The notes under the pieces were generated by a model. That model saw nothing but the letters and a program-made list of their open reading frames with translations. It did no database searches and was not told the DNA's origin. From Pontibacter oryzae (GTDB taxonomy: Bacteria; Bacteroidota; Bacteroidia; Cytophagales; Hymenobacteraceae): a stretch of 64,000 nucleotides of DNA. The position numbers were made by a program, and so were the translations under genes. This document shows positions 44,140 to 52,630 of this stretch, in pieces. Where the stretch lies: the NCBI RefSeq assembly GCF_003576375.1, contig NZ_QWGE01000006.1, forward strand, positions 153,704 to 217,703. The letters are read 5' to 3'. The stretch's first letter is position 1. Each line of letters begins with the position of its first letter.

Positions 44140-46020
44140 ATGAATTACCTATCAGCAGAAAATATATCTAAAAGCTTTGGCGATCGCTGGCTTTTCAAGA
44201 ACCTTAACTTTGGCATCAGCCAGGGCCAGCGTGTGGTATTGGTGGGCGTAAACGGCTCCGGTAAAACCACTTTGCTTAACGTGCTGGCCGGCAAGTTACC
44301 GCCAGACAGCGGCAGCGTGAGCGTGCGCAAAGAGATCAGCATTGGTTACCTGGGCCAAAACCCCGAGTTTGATGAGGAACTTACCGTGCAGCAGACCATC
44401 TTCGCCATGCAGAACGAAACCCTTGAGCTGATACAGGCTTATGAGAAAGCAATCGAGGACCCTAACACCAGCGCAGAGAAGATGCAGCACCTTATGGAAC
44501 GCATGGACGAGCGCCAGGCCTGGGACTTTGAGGTAAAGGTAAAACAGATTCTCTCCAAACTGGGCATCAACAACCTTGATGTGCAGATCAAAAGCCTATC
44601 GGGTGGGCAGCGCAAGCGTGTAGCCATGGCCCGCGTGCTGATTGAGGAGCCAAGCATGCTGATTCTGGATGAGCCTACCAACCACCTCGACCTGGATACC
44701 ATTGAGTGGTTGGAAGGATTTTTGGGCACCCAGAACACGACCCTGCTCATGGTTACGCACGACCGCTATTTCCTGGACAAAGTAGCCAACGAGATTGCCG
44801 AGCTCGACAACGGCGAGATTTATACCTATAAAGGCAACTACAGCTACTTCCTCGAGAAAAAGGCAGATAGAGAGCAATCGGAGGCGGCGGAAACCGAGAA
44901 AGCCCGCAACCTCATGCGCAAAGAGCTTGACTGGATACGCCGCCAGCCAAAAGCCCGAGGCACTAAAGCAAAGTATAGAGTGGATGCCTTTGAGGAATTA
45001 AAGGAGAAAGCCGCTAAGAAAACTGCTGGGCCGCAACTAGAGCTATCGGTTAAAACAACCCGCCAGGGAGGCAAAATCATCGAAGTAGACCACATCTCAA
45101 AGGCATTTGGGCCCAAAAAGATTGTGAACGACTTTAGCTATGTGTTCAAGAAAAAGGACCGCATTGGCATTGTAGGCCCGAACGGAGCCGGAAAATCCAC
45201 GTTCCTTAACATGCTGACCGGCAAACTGCAGCCCGACTCCGGTATGGTTGATGCCGGCCAAACCACGGTTTTCGGCTACTATACCCAGGACGAACTGACC
45301 TTTAAGGACGACCAGCGCGTAATAGATATCGTAAAGGAGATTGCTGAGGTAGTAGAGATGGCCAACGGCGAGGTGATCACGGCAAGCCAGTTTCTGCAGC
45401 ACTTCCAGTTTGCGCCGCCACAGCAGTATACCTTTGTAAGCAAGCTAAGCGGTGGAGAGAAGCGCCGCCTGCAGCTGCTGCGCGTGCTCATCAAGAACCC
45501 GAACTTCCTTATACTCGATGAGCCTACCAACGACCTGGACATCATTACTCTAAACATACTAGAGGATTTCCTGCTGAACTTTGGCGGGTGCTTACTTATT
45601 GTAAGCCACGACCGCTACTTTATGGATAGGCTGGTAGAGCACCTGTTTGTTTTTGAGGGCGACGGGCAGATCCGTAACTTCCCGGGCAACTACTCTGATT
45701 ACCGTGAGTGGCAGAAGGATCAGGAGAAAATTCAGCAGGAAGAGGTGAAAGCCGCACCGGCACCCGTTGCAGAGAAAAAGCAGGAGCCACAGCCAAGCCA
45801 AAAGCGCAAGGCTACTTTTAACGAGAAGCAGGAGTATGAGCGCCTCGAAAAGGAAATAGCCCAGATGGAAAAACGCAAGTCAGAGATTGTGGAAACCATG
45901 AACAGCAACACTTTAACCGATCATGAAGAACTGACTGCCCTGGCCAGAGAACTGGAAAGTATAAACGAGCAGCTCGAGGAAAAGGAATTCCGTTGGCTGG
46001 AGCTAGCCGAACTGATGTAG
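44140..46020 (+). CDS. ABC-F family ATPase (Uup-like)
   Basis: The 626-residue soluble protein has two ABC ATPase cassettes and no membrane helices. Cassette 1 has GVNGSGKTT (36-44), LSGGQRKRVAMARVL and LILDEPTNHLDLD; cassette 2 has GPNGAGKST (about 344-352), LSGGEKRRLQLLRVL and LILDEPTNDLDI. The inter-domain linker has the KYRVDAFEELKEKA helix pair, and the C-terminus (about 560-626) is a coiled coil of the Uup-type (EKQEYERLEKEIAQMEKRKS). ABC-F proteins act on ribosomes or, for Uup, on DNA/ribosome maintenance. The gene is probably leaderless and has its own strong terminator. Confidence 0.93.
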   Translation: MNYLSAENISKSFGDRWLFKNLNFGISQGQRVVLVGVNGSGKTTLLNVLAGKLPPDSGSVSVRKEISIGYLGQNPEFDEELTVQQTIFAMQNETLELIQAYEKAIEDPNTSAEKMQHLMERMDERQAWDFEVKVKQILSKLGINNLDVQIKSLSGGQRKRVAMARVLIEEPSMLILDEPTNHLDLDTIEWLEGFLGTQNTTLLMVTHDRYFLDKVANEIAELDNGEIYTYKGNYSYFLEKKADREQSEAAETEKARNLMRKELDWIRRQPKARGTKAKYRVDAFEELKEKAAKKTAGPQLELSVKTTRQGGKIIEVDHISKAFGPKKIVNDFSYVFKKKDRIGIVGPNGAGKSTFLNMLTGKLQPDSGMVDAGQTTVFGYYTQDELTFKDDQRVIDIVKEIAEVVEMANGEVITASQFLQHFQFAPPQQYTFVSKLSGGEKRRLQLLRVLIKNPNFLILDEPTNDLDIITLNILEDFLLNFGGCLLIVSHDRYFMDRLVEHLFVFEGDGQIRNFPGNYSDYREWQKDQEKIQQEEVKAAPAPVAEKKQEPQPSQKRKATFNEKQEYERLEKEIAQMEKRKSEIVETMNSNTLTDHEELTALARELESINEQLEEKEFRWLELAELM

Positions 46021-46042
46021 CATTTGCAACTAATAAAAGTAA

Positions 46043-46082
46043 CAAAGGCTGGCAGGTTATACCTGCCAGCCTTTGTTTTTTT
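46043..46082. terminator. intrinsic terminator after the ABC-F gene
   Basis: CAAAGGCTGGCAGGT (46043-46057) pairs perfectly with ACCTGCCAGCCTTTG (46061-46075) around TAT, followed by T7. It also closes the convergent gene ending at 46089, though that side has few T. Confidence 0.92.
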
Positions 46083-46088
46083 AAGGCG

Positions 46089-47207
46089 CTAGTCTAATCC
46101 TTTAATAATCACGCTCCGCTTTTCGTTTTGCCCACCCATGCGCACTATTTTTCGTTCAAAATCTTTGGGGTCGTTGATGGTTTCGTAAAATTCGTCCAGA
46201 AATTTAAGGGTGCGCTTACGATATTTTCTATCGAGCAACTCGCACTCTAAGTACACCGCGTAAATAGCTGTTTTGCGGTTGTTAAAGTATGGCACTAACT
46301 CTTGGTAAACCGCATCAGGGAAGGTATAGCCCCTGAAGAGGCGCTGCCGTACCGAGGTAATCCCGATCTCAGGAGGCGGTTTGGCATAAGGCGGCATCAC
46401 AATACCGGTATAGTCAAAATCGTAAGGTATGGGCACGGGCCTGCTTCCGGTGTGTAAGTATAAAAGCCTAATGTTGTGCCTAAAAGGCACCGACCAATCT
46501 GTATTGCCAATCATGTACTGAAACAGGGCCAACTTTGCCATGGCGCGGTCATCGGTAGCATCCATCCGGATAACCAACTCATCGGCCAAAATCACGCCTT
46601 TGCTCCGCTCCGCCAGGTCATCCTCGTCTTCGATCAGAAATGCATACATATGCTCATCGCTTTTCCTGCCTTCGCTATCCTGGTACATTACTTTGCAGAG
46701 ACGCACCCTAAAACTGTAATCTGAAAGCATGTTGTATAGCTTGTACACAAGGTATTCCCGGATAACATACTTCTCGCTGTTGCAGTGCGTAACTAGCTTT
46801 ACCTTGTTGGCACCTGCAAAAACGGTATGCATTACTTTGGTTTTAGGGAAATTGAGCAAGAGCGGCGGAAAATCGCACACGCTGGGGTCGCGGCGGTGCT
46901 TGCCTCTCACCCTCACTTTTAGCGCTACGGTTATTGCCTCTCCTGCGTTAGATCTGTAATGTATTGTAGCCGGATGGTAGTTACGTTCATCATCACGGTC
47001 TTTTAGAAGCGTTTTCATGTTTGCGTGCAATGTAAACTCCAGCAACTCATCCGAGCCAAATAGTTCTTTGGCTTCAGCTGGTTGGCCTATACCTGCACTT
47101 ATCGGATTGCTGATTGCTTGCCTGTGCGTAGGCTGCACGGCCATACCTATACTGGCCATCCATAAGAAAGCAAATACAATAAGTGCCGATTTTATACATG
47201 TAGCCAT
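46089..47207 (-). CDS. secreted protein with CotH-kinase-like features
   Basis: The 372-residue protein has a signal peptide (about 1-23, cleavage MAVQ region). Its core resembles a Bacteroidota family with distant CotH similarity: VALKVRVRGKHRRDPSVCDF (about 95-114), NKVKLVTHCNSEKYVIREYL with a Lys and Glu/Arg, FQYMIGNTDWSVPFRHNIRL (about 228-247; N and D as in catalytic loops) and VPIPYDFDYTGIVMPPYA (DFD-like metal motif). CotH proteins are atypical kinases that phosphorylate surface proteins. Activity here is inferred from these motifs only. It lies 91 bases downstream of the lipoprotein phosphodiesterase gene and may share its transcript. Confidence 0.6.
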   Translation of the reverse strand: MATCIKSALIVFAFLWMASIGMAVQPTHRQAISNPISAGIGQPAEAKELFGSDELLEFTLHANMKTLLKDRDDERNYHPATIHYRSNAGEAITVALKVRVRGKHRRDPSVCDFPPLLLNFPKTKVMHTVFAGANKVKLVTHCNSEKYVIREYLVYKLYNMLSDYSFRVRLCKVMYQDSEGRKSDEHMYAFLIEDEDDLAERSKGVILADELVIRMDATDDRAMAKLALFQYMIGNTDWSVPFRHNIRLLYLHTGSRPVPIPYDFDYTGIVMPPYAKPPPEIGITSVRQRLFRGYTFPDAVYQELVPYFNNRKTAIYAVYLECELLDRKYRKRTLKFLDEFYETINDPKDFERKIVRMGGQNEKRSVIIKGLD

Positions 47208-47298
47208 AGCCTCTTGCCCGAGAAACTGTTCGGGCCTCTCCCCCTCTCTACTTCTTCCATTGGCTACCTGCTTACATAATTTTTAATGCACGGTAGTA

Positions 47299-48372
47299 TT
47301 ATTGACTGGGCAGCAACAAGGTATCTGCCTCGATGCGTTTTAAGGCTTTCTTAGAGAACAGGTCTAAGATGATTTGCCCTTCCGACTGCTCCATCCGAAA
47401 GCCGAGCATAGGTGCGATGGTACTGGGTATATCAACCAGAGAGTACTGGTCTGTAATTATGGCTCCTTTCTTAAAATCCGGGCCTATTGCCAGCAAACTG
47501 ATGTGCCGACAGCCCTCGCAGTCATCGCCATGATCTATCCAACCGCCATCCACCGTATCGAGGTGGCGGCCATGATCGTTGGTAACCAATAACGTGGTTT
47601 TTTTACGGTAGTGCTTGTCTTTCCGCAGGAAGTCCCATAGCTGCTTTACATACCTGTCGGAGCGGGAAATGCCGCGCAGGTAATATTCCCAGTTGCCTGC
47701 ATGTGCGTAGCCATCCGGCTCCATAAAGTTGATAAACACCAAATTAGGGTGGTTAGCAGACATTATTCTTTTTGCTTCCAGCAGCGTGAGCGAGTCGGCG
47801 CGGTAGCCTGTGCCCGGCCCGTTTACACCGCAATTTGTGGATGGCTGATACTTATTTTGCCATATGCTATCGGTGGTGTTCGCCAGTATGTTCAGTTTAT
47901 CTTTACTGGTGATGAGCCACGCTGCCGTAGCCGGCTTGCCTGTTTTCTTGAGCCAGTATTGCAGAACGGAGGGATGCGCAGGCAATTCTGCACCATAATT
48001 GTCGATGGGTTGCCTTACACCCGTTGTTATGGCCGTATGCCCAGCGTTTGTGTACGTATAACCTTCGTTCATGAAACTGCTGAAGTATACGCCCTTGGGC
48101 CGTAGCTTGGTAGCCATGTTTGGAACAAGGCCGGGTGTATTGCCCCAGCTTTCGGAGTAGCGCGGGCCATCAATCACCACAACTACAATGTTTTGCGTGC
48201 GTAGAGGCTTAATTTTGGCACCTGTACGCGGCGTGGCGCAACCTGTAAGCATAAAGCCCACTAGCAAGCAGAACCAGGTGTAAAAGCCGGCACCTGTGCG
48301 TTTCGGGTCGGTAATTTTTAGACTGTAAATCAATTTATTATATGGCAGGTTATTTTTGTATACGAGGCACAA
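47299..48372 (-). CDS. alkaline-phosphatase-superfamily lipoprotein (nucleotide pyrophosphatase/phosphodiesterase type)
   Basis: The 357-residue protein has a type II signal ending in the lipobox FMLTGC (Cys about 45); the n-region before it is long, so the true start may be further in. The superfamily metal residues appear in order: VVVVIDGPRYSESW (Asp), YTNAGHTAITTG (nucleophile Thr region), FMEPDGYAHAG (Asp/His), VTNDHGRH (Asp-His) and a terminal His. Cysteines in STNCGVNG and GDDCEGCRH may form disulfides. It hydrolyses phosphate di- or monoesters at the cell envelope; the substrate is unknown. An antisense-oriented phhA leader lies upstream. Confidence 0.85.
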   Translation of the reverse strand: MCLVYKNNLPYNKLIYSLKITDPKRTGAGFYTWFCLLVGFMLTGCATPRTGAKIKPLRTQNIVVVVIDGPRYSESWGNTPGLVPNMATKLRPKGVYFSSFMNEGYTYTNAGHTAITTGVRQPIDNYGAELPAHPSVLQYWLKKTGKPATAAWLITSKDKLNILANTTDSIWQNKYQPSTNCGVNGPGTGYRADSLTLLEAKRIMSANHPNLVFINFMEPDGYAHAGNWEYYLRGISRSDRYVKQLWDFLRKDKHYRKKTTLLVTNDHGRHLDTVDGGWIDHGDDCEGCRHISLLAIGPDFKKGAIITDQYSLVDIPSTIAPMLGFRMEQSEGQIILDLFSKKALKRIEADTLLLPSQ

Positions 48373-48511
48373 GGTCTTTTAGCTAAAAACAAGGCACTTA
48401 ATAAACTGATCACCAACGCGCTACATAACCAAAAACCTCCAGGCGCATTGCTCCCTTGGGCAGGAATCCAAGTGTGGCTTTTCATAAAAACATGGTAAAA
48501 AGGCAAAACAA

Positions 48512-48544
48512 TTTTTGCTTTTGTCGTATAAGTTTTCATTCTTG
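48512..48544 (+). promoter_or_regulatory. candidate promoter of the phhA leader transcript
   Basis: TTTTTG (48512-48517) and CATTCTTG (48537-48544; 5 of the 6 fixed bases of TAnnTTTG, or close to it) are 19 bases apart, the usual spacing in this phylum. Transcription would start near 48550, just before the leader ORF. The 5' part of the gene-free stretch 48373-48561 shows nothing else. Confidence 0.5.
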
Positions 48545-48561
48545 CAAACAGAAGATACCAA

Positions 48562-48705
48562 ATGCATAACCCGACAGCCATAGCGACCACACTTTCCCAG
48601 CCAACTTCCCTTGGCATGGCGCTGCTGTCTTCTGCTTATTCTTATTGCCTGAGCGTGTATAGCTATTACAGCTATTATTATCGCTATTACCGCATCCGCA
48701 GCTAA
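48562..48705 (+). CDS. tyrosine-rich leader peptide of a putative phhA attenuator
   Basis: Two in-frame ATGs (48562, giving 47 residues; 48616, giving 29) lead into a run that ends YSYYSYYYRYYRIRS before TAA at 48703. Ten Tyr codons occur in the last 29, seven of them within the final 14 sense codons, and none is Phe or Trp. The ORF starts just after a candidate promoter and ends 61 bases before an intrinsic terminator that precedes the phenylalanine hydroxylase gene. A stalled ribosome at the Tyr codons would report low Tyr-tRNA. An opposite-strand ORF over the same DNA has no family resemblance. This peptide probably has no function of its own. Confidence 0.7.
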   Translation: MHNPTAIATTLSQPTSLGMALLSSAYSYCLSVYSYYSYYYRYYRIRS

Positions 48706-48766
48706 GGCAATCACCAAAACCATTTTCAGTACCACGGGATAAATTCCCGCTACCGGTGAACCTGCC
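48694..48766 (+). promoter_or_regulatory. candidate antiterminator region of the phhA leader
   Basis: The end of the leader ORF (CCGCAGCT, 48696-48703) can pair with the left arm of the downstream terminator (AGCAGCGG, 48769-48776) with one A-A mismatch, which would block the terminator. A separate hairpin CGGGA-TAAAT-TCCCG is at 48735-48749, and GGCA/TGCC plus TCACC/GGTGA (48706-48715 with 48755-48766) enclose it. Ribosome position on the Tyr codons versus the stop codon would decide which pairing forms. Confidence 0.45.
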
Positions 48767-48801
48767 AAAGCAGCGGCTCAAGCCCCTGCTTTTTTCTTTT
48801 T
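48767..48801 (+). terminator. attenuator terminator upstream of phhA
   Basis: AAAGCAGCGGCT (48767-48778) pairs with AGCCCCTGCTTT with a single C-C mismatch and a tight loop, followed by TTTTTTCTTTTT-type U-rich tract. It stands between the leader ORF and the phhA start (48834) with no gene ending before it, so its natural role is attenuation. Confidence 0.8.
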
Positions 48802-48833
48802 ATACCGATTTTAAAATATCAAAACATAAAGCA

Positions 48834-49577
48834 ATGAACCTGAAACAAAACTACAGCTCATACACAGAAGAAAACCACAACGTTTGGTCTATCCTTTTCG
48901 ACCGCCAGATTGAAAACCTGCCCGACAAAGCGATACCGGAGTTTCTGGATGGCCTTAAGAAAGTTGGCTTTACGCGTGAGCGCATCCCGAACTTCGATGA
49001 TGTGAACAAAAAGATAAAGCCAATTACTGGCTTTGAGGTGGTGGCCGCCCCAGGAATTGTGGATGATGCCTTGTTCTTCCAGCTAATCGCCAACAAGCAA
49101 TTCCCGGCCACGGTTTGGGTGCGCCGCATGGACCAGCTCGATTACCTGGAAGAGCCGGACATGTTCCATGATGTGTTTGGGCATGTGCCGCTGCTCACCA
49201 TCCCGGTTTACTGCGATTTCCTGGCCAAGCTGTCGGCCATGGCTCTCGAGCACATTGATAGGCCTGATATTATTGACCGCCTAACTCGCATTTACTGGTA
49301 TACAATTGAGTTTGGACTGTTTAGGAAGCCGGGCGAGAAAGCTAAGATTTACGGGGCTGGTATACTTTCATCCGTTGGCGAGAGTAAGCTGTCGGTGTCT
49401 GATGAGAGCGTAAAGTATGATTTTGACGTGCAGCACATCCTGGATACGTCTTACATCAAAGAAACCTTCCAGAGCCAGTACTTCTGCATCGAGAGCTTTG
49501 AGCAGTTGTTGCATAGCCTGCCGCAGGTGCACGACGCTATACAAAAGCTGCGCGAAGAGCCTATAGCGAGCTGCTAA
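48834..49577 (+). CDS. phhA: phenylalanine 4-monooxygenase
   Basis: The 247-residue protein is the catalytic-domain-only bacterial form of the aromatic amino acid hydroxylases. The non-heme iron ligands are H112 and H117 (DMFHDVFGHVPLL) and E159 (IYWYTIEFGL). It converts Phe to Tyr with O2 and a pterin cofactor. The start at ATG 48834 lies after the attenuator terminator; an in-frame Met at 48756 would lie upstream of that terminator and is rejected. No pterin-recycling dehydratase is adjacent. The upstream Tyr leader suggests it is used for tyrosine supply as well as, or rather than, Phe degradation. Confidence 0.95.
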   Translation: MNLKQNYSSYTEENHNVWSILFDRQIENLPDKAIPEFLDGLKKVGFTRERIPNFDDVNKKIKPITGFEVVAAPGIVDDALFFQLIANKQFPATVWVRRMDQLDYLEEPDMFHDVFGHVPLLTIPVYCDFLAKLSAMALEHIDRPDIIDRLTRIYWYTIEFGLFRKPGEKAKIYGAGILSSVGESKLSVSDESVKYDFDVQHILDTSYIKETFQSQYFCIESFEQLLHSLPQVHDAIQKLREEPIASC

Positions 49578-49617
49578 GCCAATATATAAACAAATGAGAT
49601 TTGTTTGAGTTGAGAAG

Positions 49618-49646
49618 AAAAGGCCGGAGTTAATTCCGGCCTTTTT
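49618..49646. terminator. bidirectional terminator after phhA
   Basis: AAAGGCCGGA (49619-49628) pairs with TCCGGCCTTT (49635-49644), preceded by A-rich and followed by T-rich DNA. It separates phhA from the convergent hypothetical gene. Confidence 0.88.
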
Positions 49647-49648
49647 GT

Positions 49649-50329
49649 TTAGTGCGTAAGCTCATGGCTCACCTGGAACCCAAGTTTTCGGGGTTTGGAA
49701 AGGTGCATGTTCTCGAGTTTCTGCTTCAGGGTGATGCGTTCTATGTCGCTCACGTCCTGGCCCATCAGGTCGTTGTTAACGGATGCAACCATGGCACTCT
49801 CCACGATGACACGCAGCACCTTGTCGTTCAGCTCGTTCTTAGCGAAATCAGTTATCTTATCGAATGGCAGGTCCAGCTGCTTTACACCCTCAATGCAAAA
49901 ATGATTTTCGATGTTAATGAGCATGCGGCCCACCAGGTAACCCGGGTCATCGAGGCGGTTATACTTAATAGTATCAGCCATAAAGTTATAGGCCATGATG
50001 TGCCCGAAAAAGCGCCTCCGGAAATCCTCTTCCACATACTCGCTGCGCATTATCTCGTAATCGTCCGGGAAGGTGATAACATTGGTATGCATCACAAATA
50101 CCAGCAGGTCACCGGAAAACTTAATCTGGAACTCGTGTTCGCTCACGCTGCGGTACTCCATCTCTACATCGGCATCCTGCTGCGATACGCGCTCCGTAAG
50201 CTCTACCACCAACTGCTGCGAAATCTGCTTCATCCGCTCAAAGGTTTCCTTAGTATTGCGGTAAATCACCTGTTTTGTTCTGGACTTGTGGTGCAGCCCG
50301 TTTATAATATCATCTAATCTATTTTCCAT
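49649..50329 (-). CDS. conserved hypothetical protein
   Basis: The 226-residue soluble protein has no signal peptide or membrane helix. It is rich in charged helices (TKETFERMKQISQQLVVELT) and has a beta-containing middle (EHEFQIKFSGDLLVFVMHTN) and a conserved-looking YEIMRSEYVEEDFRRRFFGH segment. I recognise the look of a Bacteroidota-specific family but no function. It is a single gene, convergent with phhA; the C-terminus reads KPRKLGFQVSHELTH. Confidence 0.7.
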   Translation of the reverse strand: MENRLDDIINGLHHKSRTKQVIYRNTKETFERMKQISQQLVVELTERVSQQDADVEMEYRSVSEHEFQIKFSGDLLVFVMHTNVITFPDDYEIMRSEYVEEDFRRRFFGHIMAYNFMADTIKYNRLDDPGYLVGRMLINIENHFCIEGVKQLDLPFDKITDFAKNELNDKVLRVIVESAMVASVNNDLMGQDVSDIERITLKQKLENMHLSKPRKLGFQVSHELTH

Positions 50330-50568
50330 AGTTTTGTACAGTCTTGGTTTGCTTCTCAGCTTCTGTTTTTACAGCACTTTACCACACTTTGTTTAGCTCA
50401 GGCCTAATTCATGCGTGTTTTTTGTGAGCTGGCAGCGGCAGGCTTATACTTTGCGACGCCCTGATTTTTTAAAAACAAAGCATTATACCAATCATATTTT
50501 CGATGCCAAAACCTATCGCTGCTGCATACACGCTTTCACTGCTCGGGTTCCCTATTGAGCCATACTGA

Positions 50569-51681
50569 TTATACTTTGCCCGGATAAGTTGGCGGCGGTG
50601 TTAACTTCTGCTTTTCGTGGCCCGCTAGTGCAAAAGCAATCTGGCGCAATCCTGGTTTTGCGCCCTCACGCTGCAACAGCATTTCTTGGGCCTGCGTCAA
50701 GGCAAAAACCTCCGGTATGGTATGAACAGCTCCGGCGGGTACATGCTGGGCATGCAAGCGCCTTAGTAAACCCTCTCGCTCCTCCCTGGCAATTAGGTTG
50801 GCCAACAGGCTGTTTATTTCATGGCGGTGCAGTACCCGGGCTGTATTGTTGCTAAATCTGGAATCATCAGCTAATTCTTCGACCTGAAGTATGGCGCACA
50901 GCCTCCTGAACTGCCTGTCGTCGCCGATGGCCAATACCATTTGTTTGCCGCAATGGCAGGTAAAAACAGAGCCATAAGGAACGATATTAGGATGCTCCGA
51001 GCCCATTCGCTGCGGTTCGTGGCCCGCCACAAGGTAATTGGTAGCCTGGTTTGCCAGCGCCGACACAGCAGCCTGCAACAGCGACACCTGCACTAGCTGG
51101 CCTTGGCCGGTCTGCTGCCTTTGCAGCAACGCCACCAGCAGTCCTTCCTTAAGTTGGTGTGCCGTCAGGATATCCATAAGGGCCACGGGCATTTTAACGG
51201 GTGGCCCGTTAGGTTCCCCATTCAGGTGCATAAAGCCGCTTTCTGCCTGCACCACGGCATCGTATCCTGCCCGGCTATCATCTGGCCCGTAGCCAGTAAT
51301 GTGGCCATAAATCAAGGCTGGGTTTATACTTTTCAGTGTAGCGTAATCCACCTGCAGCTTTTCGGCATCACCGGGCTTATAGCTGGCAATTACCATATCG
51401 GCTTGTTTTATCAAACTGTAGAGTTCCTGTAAGTCTGCTGGCTGCGTCAGGTTTAGGGCTAGCGAGGTTTTGCCCCAATTAGCAGCGCAAAAGTACGCTG
51501 GCGTATCGGTGTCGGCAGGCTCCGTACGCAGCTTCCAGGTGCGTGTAACATCGCCATGGGTGGCGGTATTCTCTATTTTGAGCACACGGGCGCCTAACTC
51601 AGCAAAGAACTGCCCTACGCTTGGCCCCGCCAGCACACTGGCCAGCTCCAGTACCAGCATCTCCTTAAAAACCGTTTGCAT
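50569..51681 (-). CDS. CaiB/BaiF family CoA transferase (class III)
   Basis: The 370-residue protein matches class III CoA transferases: ELASVLAGPSVGQFFAELGA at 12-31, VLKIEN, the region MVIASYKPGDAEKL and the catalytic Asp D170 in KMPVALMDILTAHQ. A Cys-containing loop (FTCHCGKQMVLAIGDDRQ) lies near 250. These enzymes move CoA between carboxylic acids such as carnitine, formyl or alpha-methylacyl groups; the substrate here is unknown. The protein is slightly shorter than the family norm of about 400. It lies downstream of yebC on the same strand (41-base gap). Confidence 0.92.
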   Translation of the reverse strand: MQTVFKEMLVLELASVLAGPSVGQFFAELGARVLKIENTATHGDVTRTWKLRTEPADTDTPAYFCAANWGKTSLALNLTQPADLQELYSLIKQADMVIASYKPGDAEKLQVDYATLKSINPALIYGHITGYGPDDSRAGYDAVVQAESGFMHLNGEPNGPPVKMPVALMDILTAHQLKEGLLVALLQRQQTGQGQLVQVSLLQAAVSALANQATNYLVAGHEPQRMGSEHPNIVPYGSVFTCHCGKQMVLAIGDDRQFRRLCAILQVEELADDSRFSNNTARVLHRHEINSLLANLIAREEREGLLRRLHAQHVPAGAVHTIPEVFALTQAQEMLLQREGAKPGLRQIAFALAGHEKQKLTPPPTYPGKV

Positions 51682-51722
51682 CTTATACTTACTTGTAATT
51701 TATACTTAGCGCCACACTTGGC

Positions 51723-52481
51723 CTACTGGTTCAGTTCAGCCATTACCTCGTCGCTAAGCTCCAGGGTATGGTATACTTGCTGCACATCATCGTCATCTTC
51801 CAAGGCATCAATTAAGTGTAGGATTTTGCGCAGGGTATCGGGGTCATCCACGCGCACGGTAGTTTGAGGCAGTCGCTGCAACTCGGCACTCTCCAAATCC
51901 AGGTGAAGAGCCTCGACTTTTTTCTGCACTGTGCCAAAATCCTCCATTACGCTATAGATGGTCATATAATCCTCCTCAAACTCCACCTCTTCCGCCCCAC
52001 CATCGGCTAGTTGCAACAGCAGTTCGTCTTCGTCTATCGGTTCTTCGGGGTTACGACGTACCGTAAACACCCCTTTCCGATCGAAGAGGTACTCCACGGA
52101 GCCGCTTGTGCCCAGGCTGCCGCCGCTTTTGTTAAACATGGTGCGGAGGTTTTGCACAGTGCGGTTTATGTTATCGGTGAGGCACCCTACGAAAACGGCT
52201 ACACCGCTGGGGCCATATCCTTCGTAAGTTACCTGGCTGTACTCTCCGGCATCGCTGCCCTCGCCTTTGGAGATGGCTCGCTCAATATTGTCTTTGGGCA
52301 TGTTGGCGGCCTTGCTCGTTTGGATGGCCAGGCGCAGGCGCGGATTTGCATCAGGGTCGGCTCCGCCTTCTTTCACGGCTACTGTTATCTCCTTAATCAG
52401 TTTGGTAAATATTTTGGATCGCTTGGCGTCGAGAGCTCCTTTCTTGCGCTTGATCTGCGACCATTTGTTATGTCCTGCCAT
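51723..52481 (-). CDS. YebC/PmpR family protein
   Basis: The 252-residue protein begins with the family signature MAGHNKWSQIKRKKGALDAK, then ITVAVKEGGADPDANPRLRL and NIERAISKGEGSDAGEYSQV, and is acidic toward the C-terminus (EEVEFEEDYMTIYS; ALEDDDDVQQVYHTLE). YebC-type proteins bind nucleic acid; they were described as transcription regulators, and recent work links some to relief of ribosome stalling. It is first in a probable two-gene unit with the CoA transferase. ATG at 52481. Confidence 0.95.
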   Translation of the reverse strand: MAGHNKWSQIKRKKGALDAKRSKIFTKLIKEITVAVKEGGADPDANPRLRLAIQTSKAANMPKDNIERAISKGEGSDAGEYSQVTYEGYGPSGVAVFVGCLTDNINRTVQNLRTMFNKSGGSLGTSGSVEYLFDRKGVFTVRRNPEEPIDEDELLLQLADGGAEEVEFEEDYMTIYSVMEDFGTVQKKVEALHLDLESAELQRLPQTTVRVDDPDTLRKILHLIDALEDDDDVQQVYHTLELSDEVMAELNQ

Positions 52482-52562
52482 AGATACATATGTATTTCTG
52501 GGTTGAAAAACGTTGGGCCAAAGCCTTAGAACAAATTAAAAGAAATTTAGCCAGAAGGCATA

Positions 52563-52596
52563 AAAAGAGCGGCTCCGCCTAAGGCGAAGCCGCTCC
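52563..52596 (-). terminator. intrinsic terminator of the 27-residue peptide gene
   Basis: GAGCGGCT-C-CGCC (52567-52579) pairs with GGCG-A-AGCCGCTC (52583-52595) around TAA. On the minus strand it is followed by TTTTTATG. It lies 35 bases after the small ORF stop codon and separates it from yebC. Confidence 0.85.
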
Positions 52597-52630
52597 AACT
52601 TGCGTGTCGTATATCGGTAATGCGCTGTTA

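Noticed and set aside
48421..48768. minus-strand ORF opposite the Tyr-rich leader (115 codons)
   Set aside because: It covers the leader and much of the attenuator region and its Ile/Ala-rich run is simply the complement of the Tyr codons.
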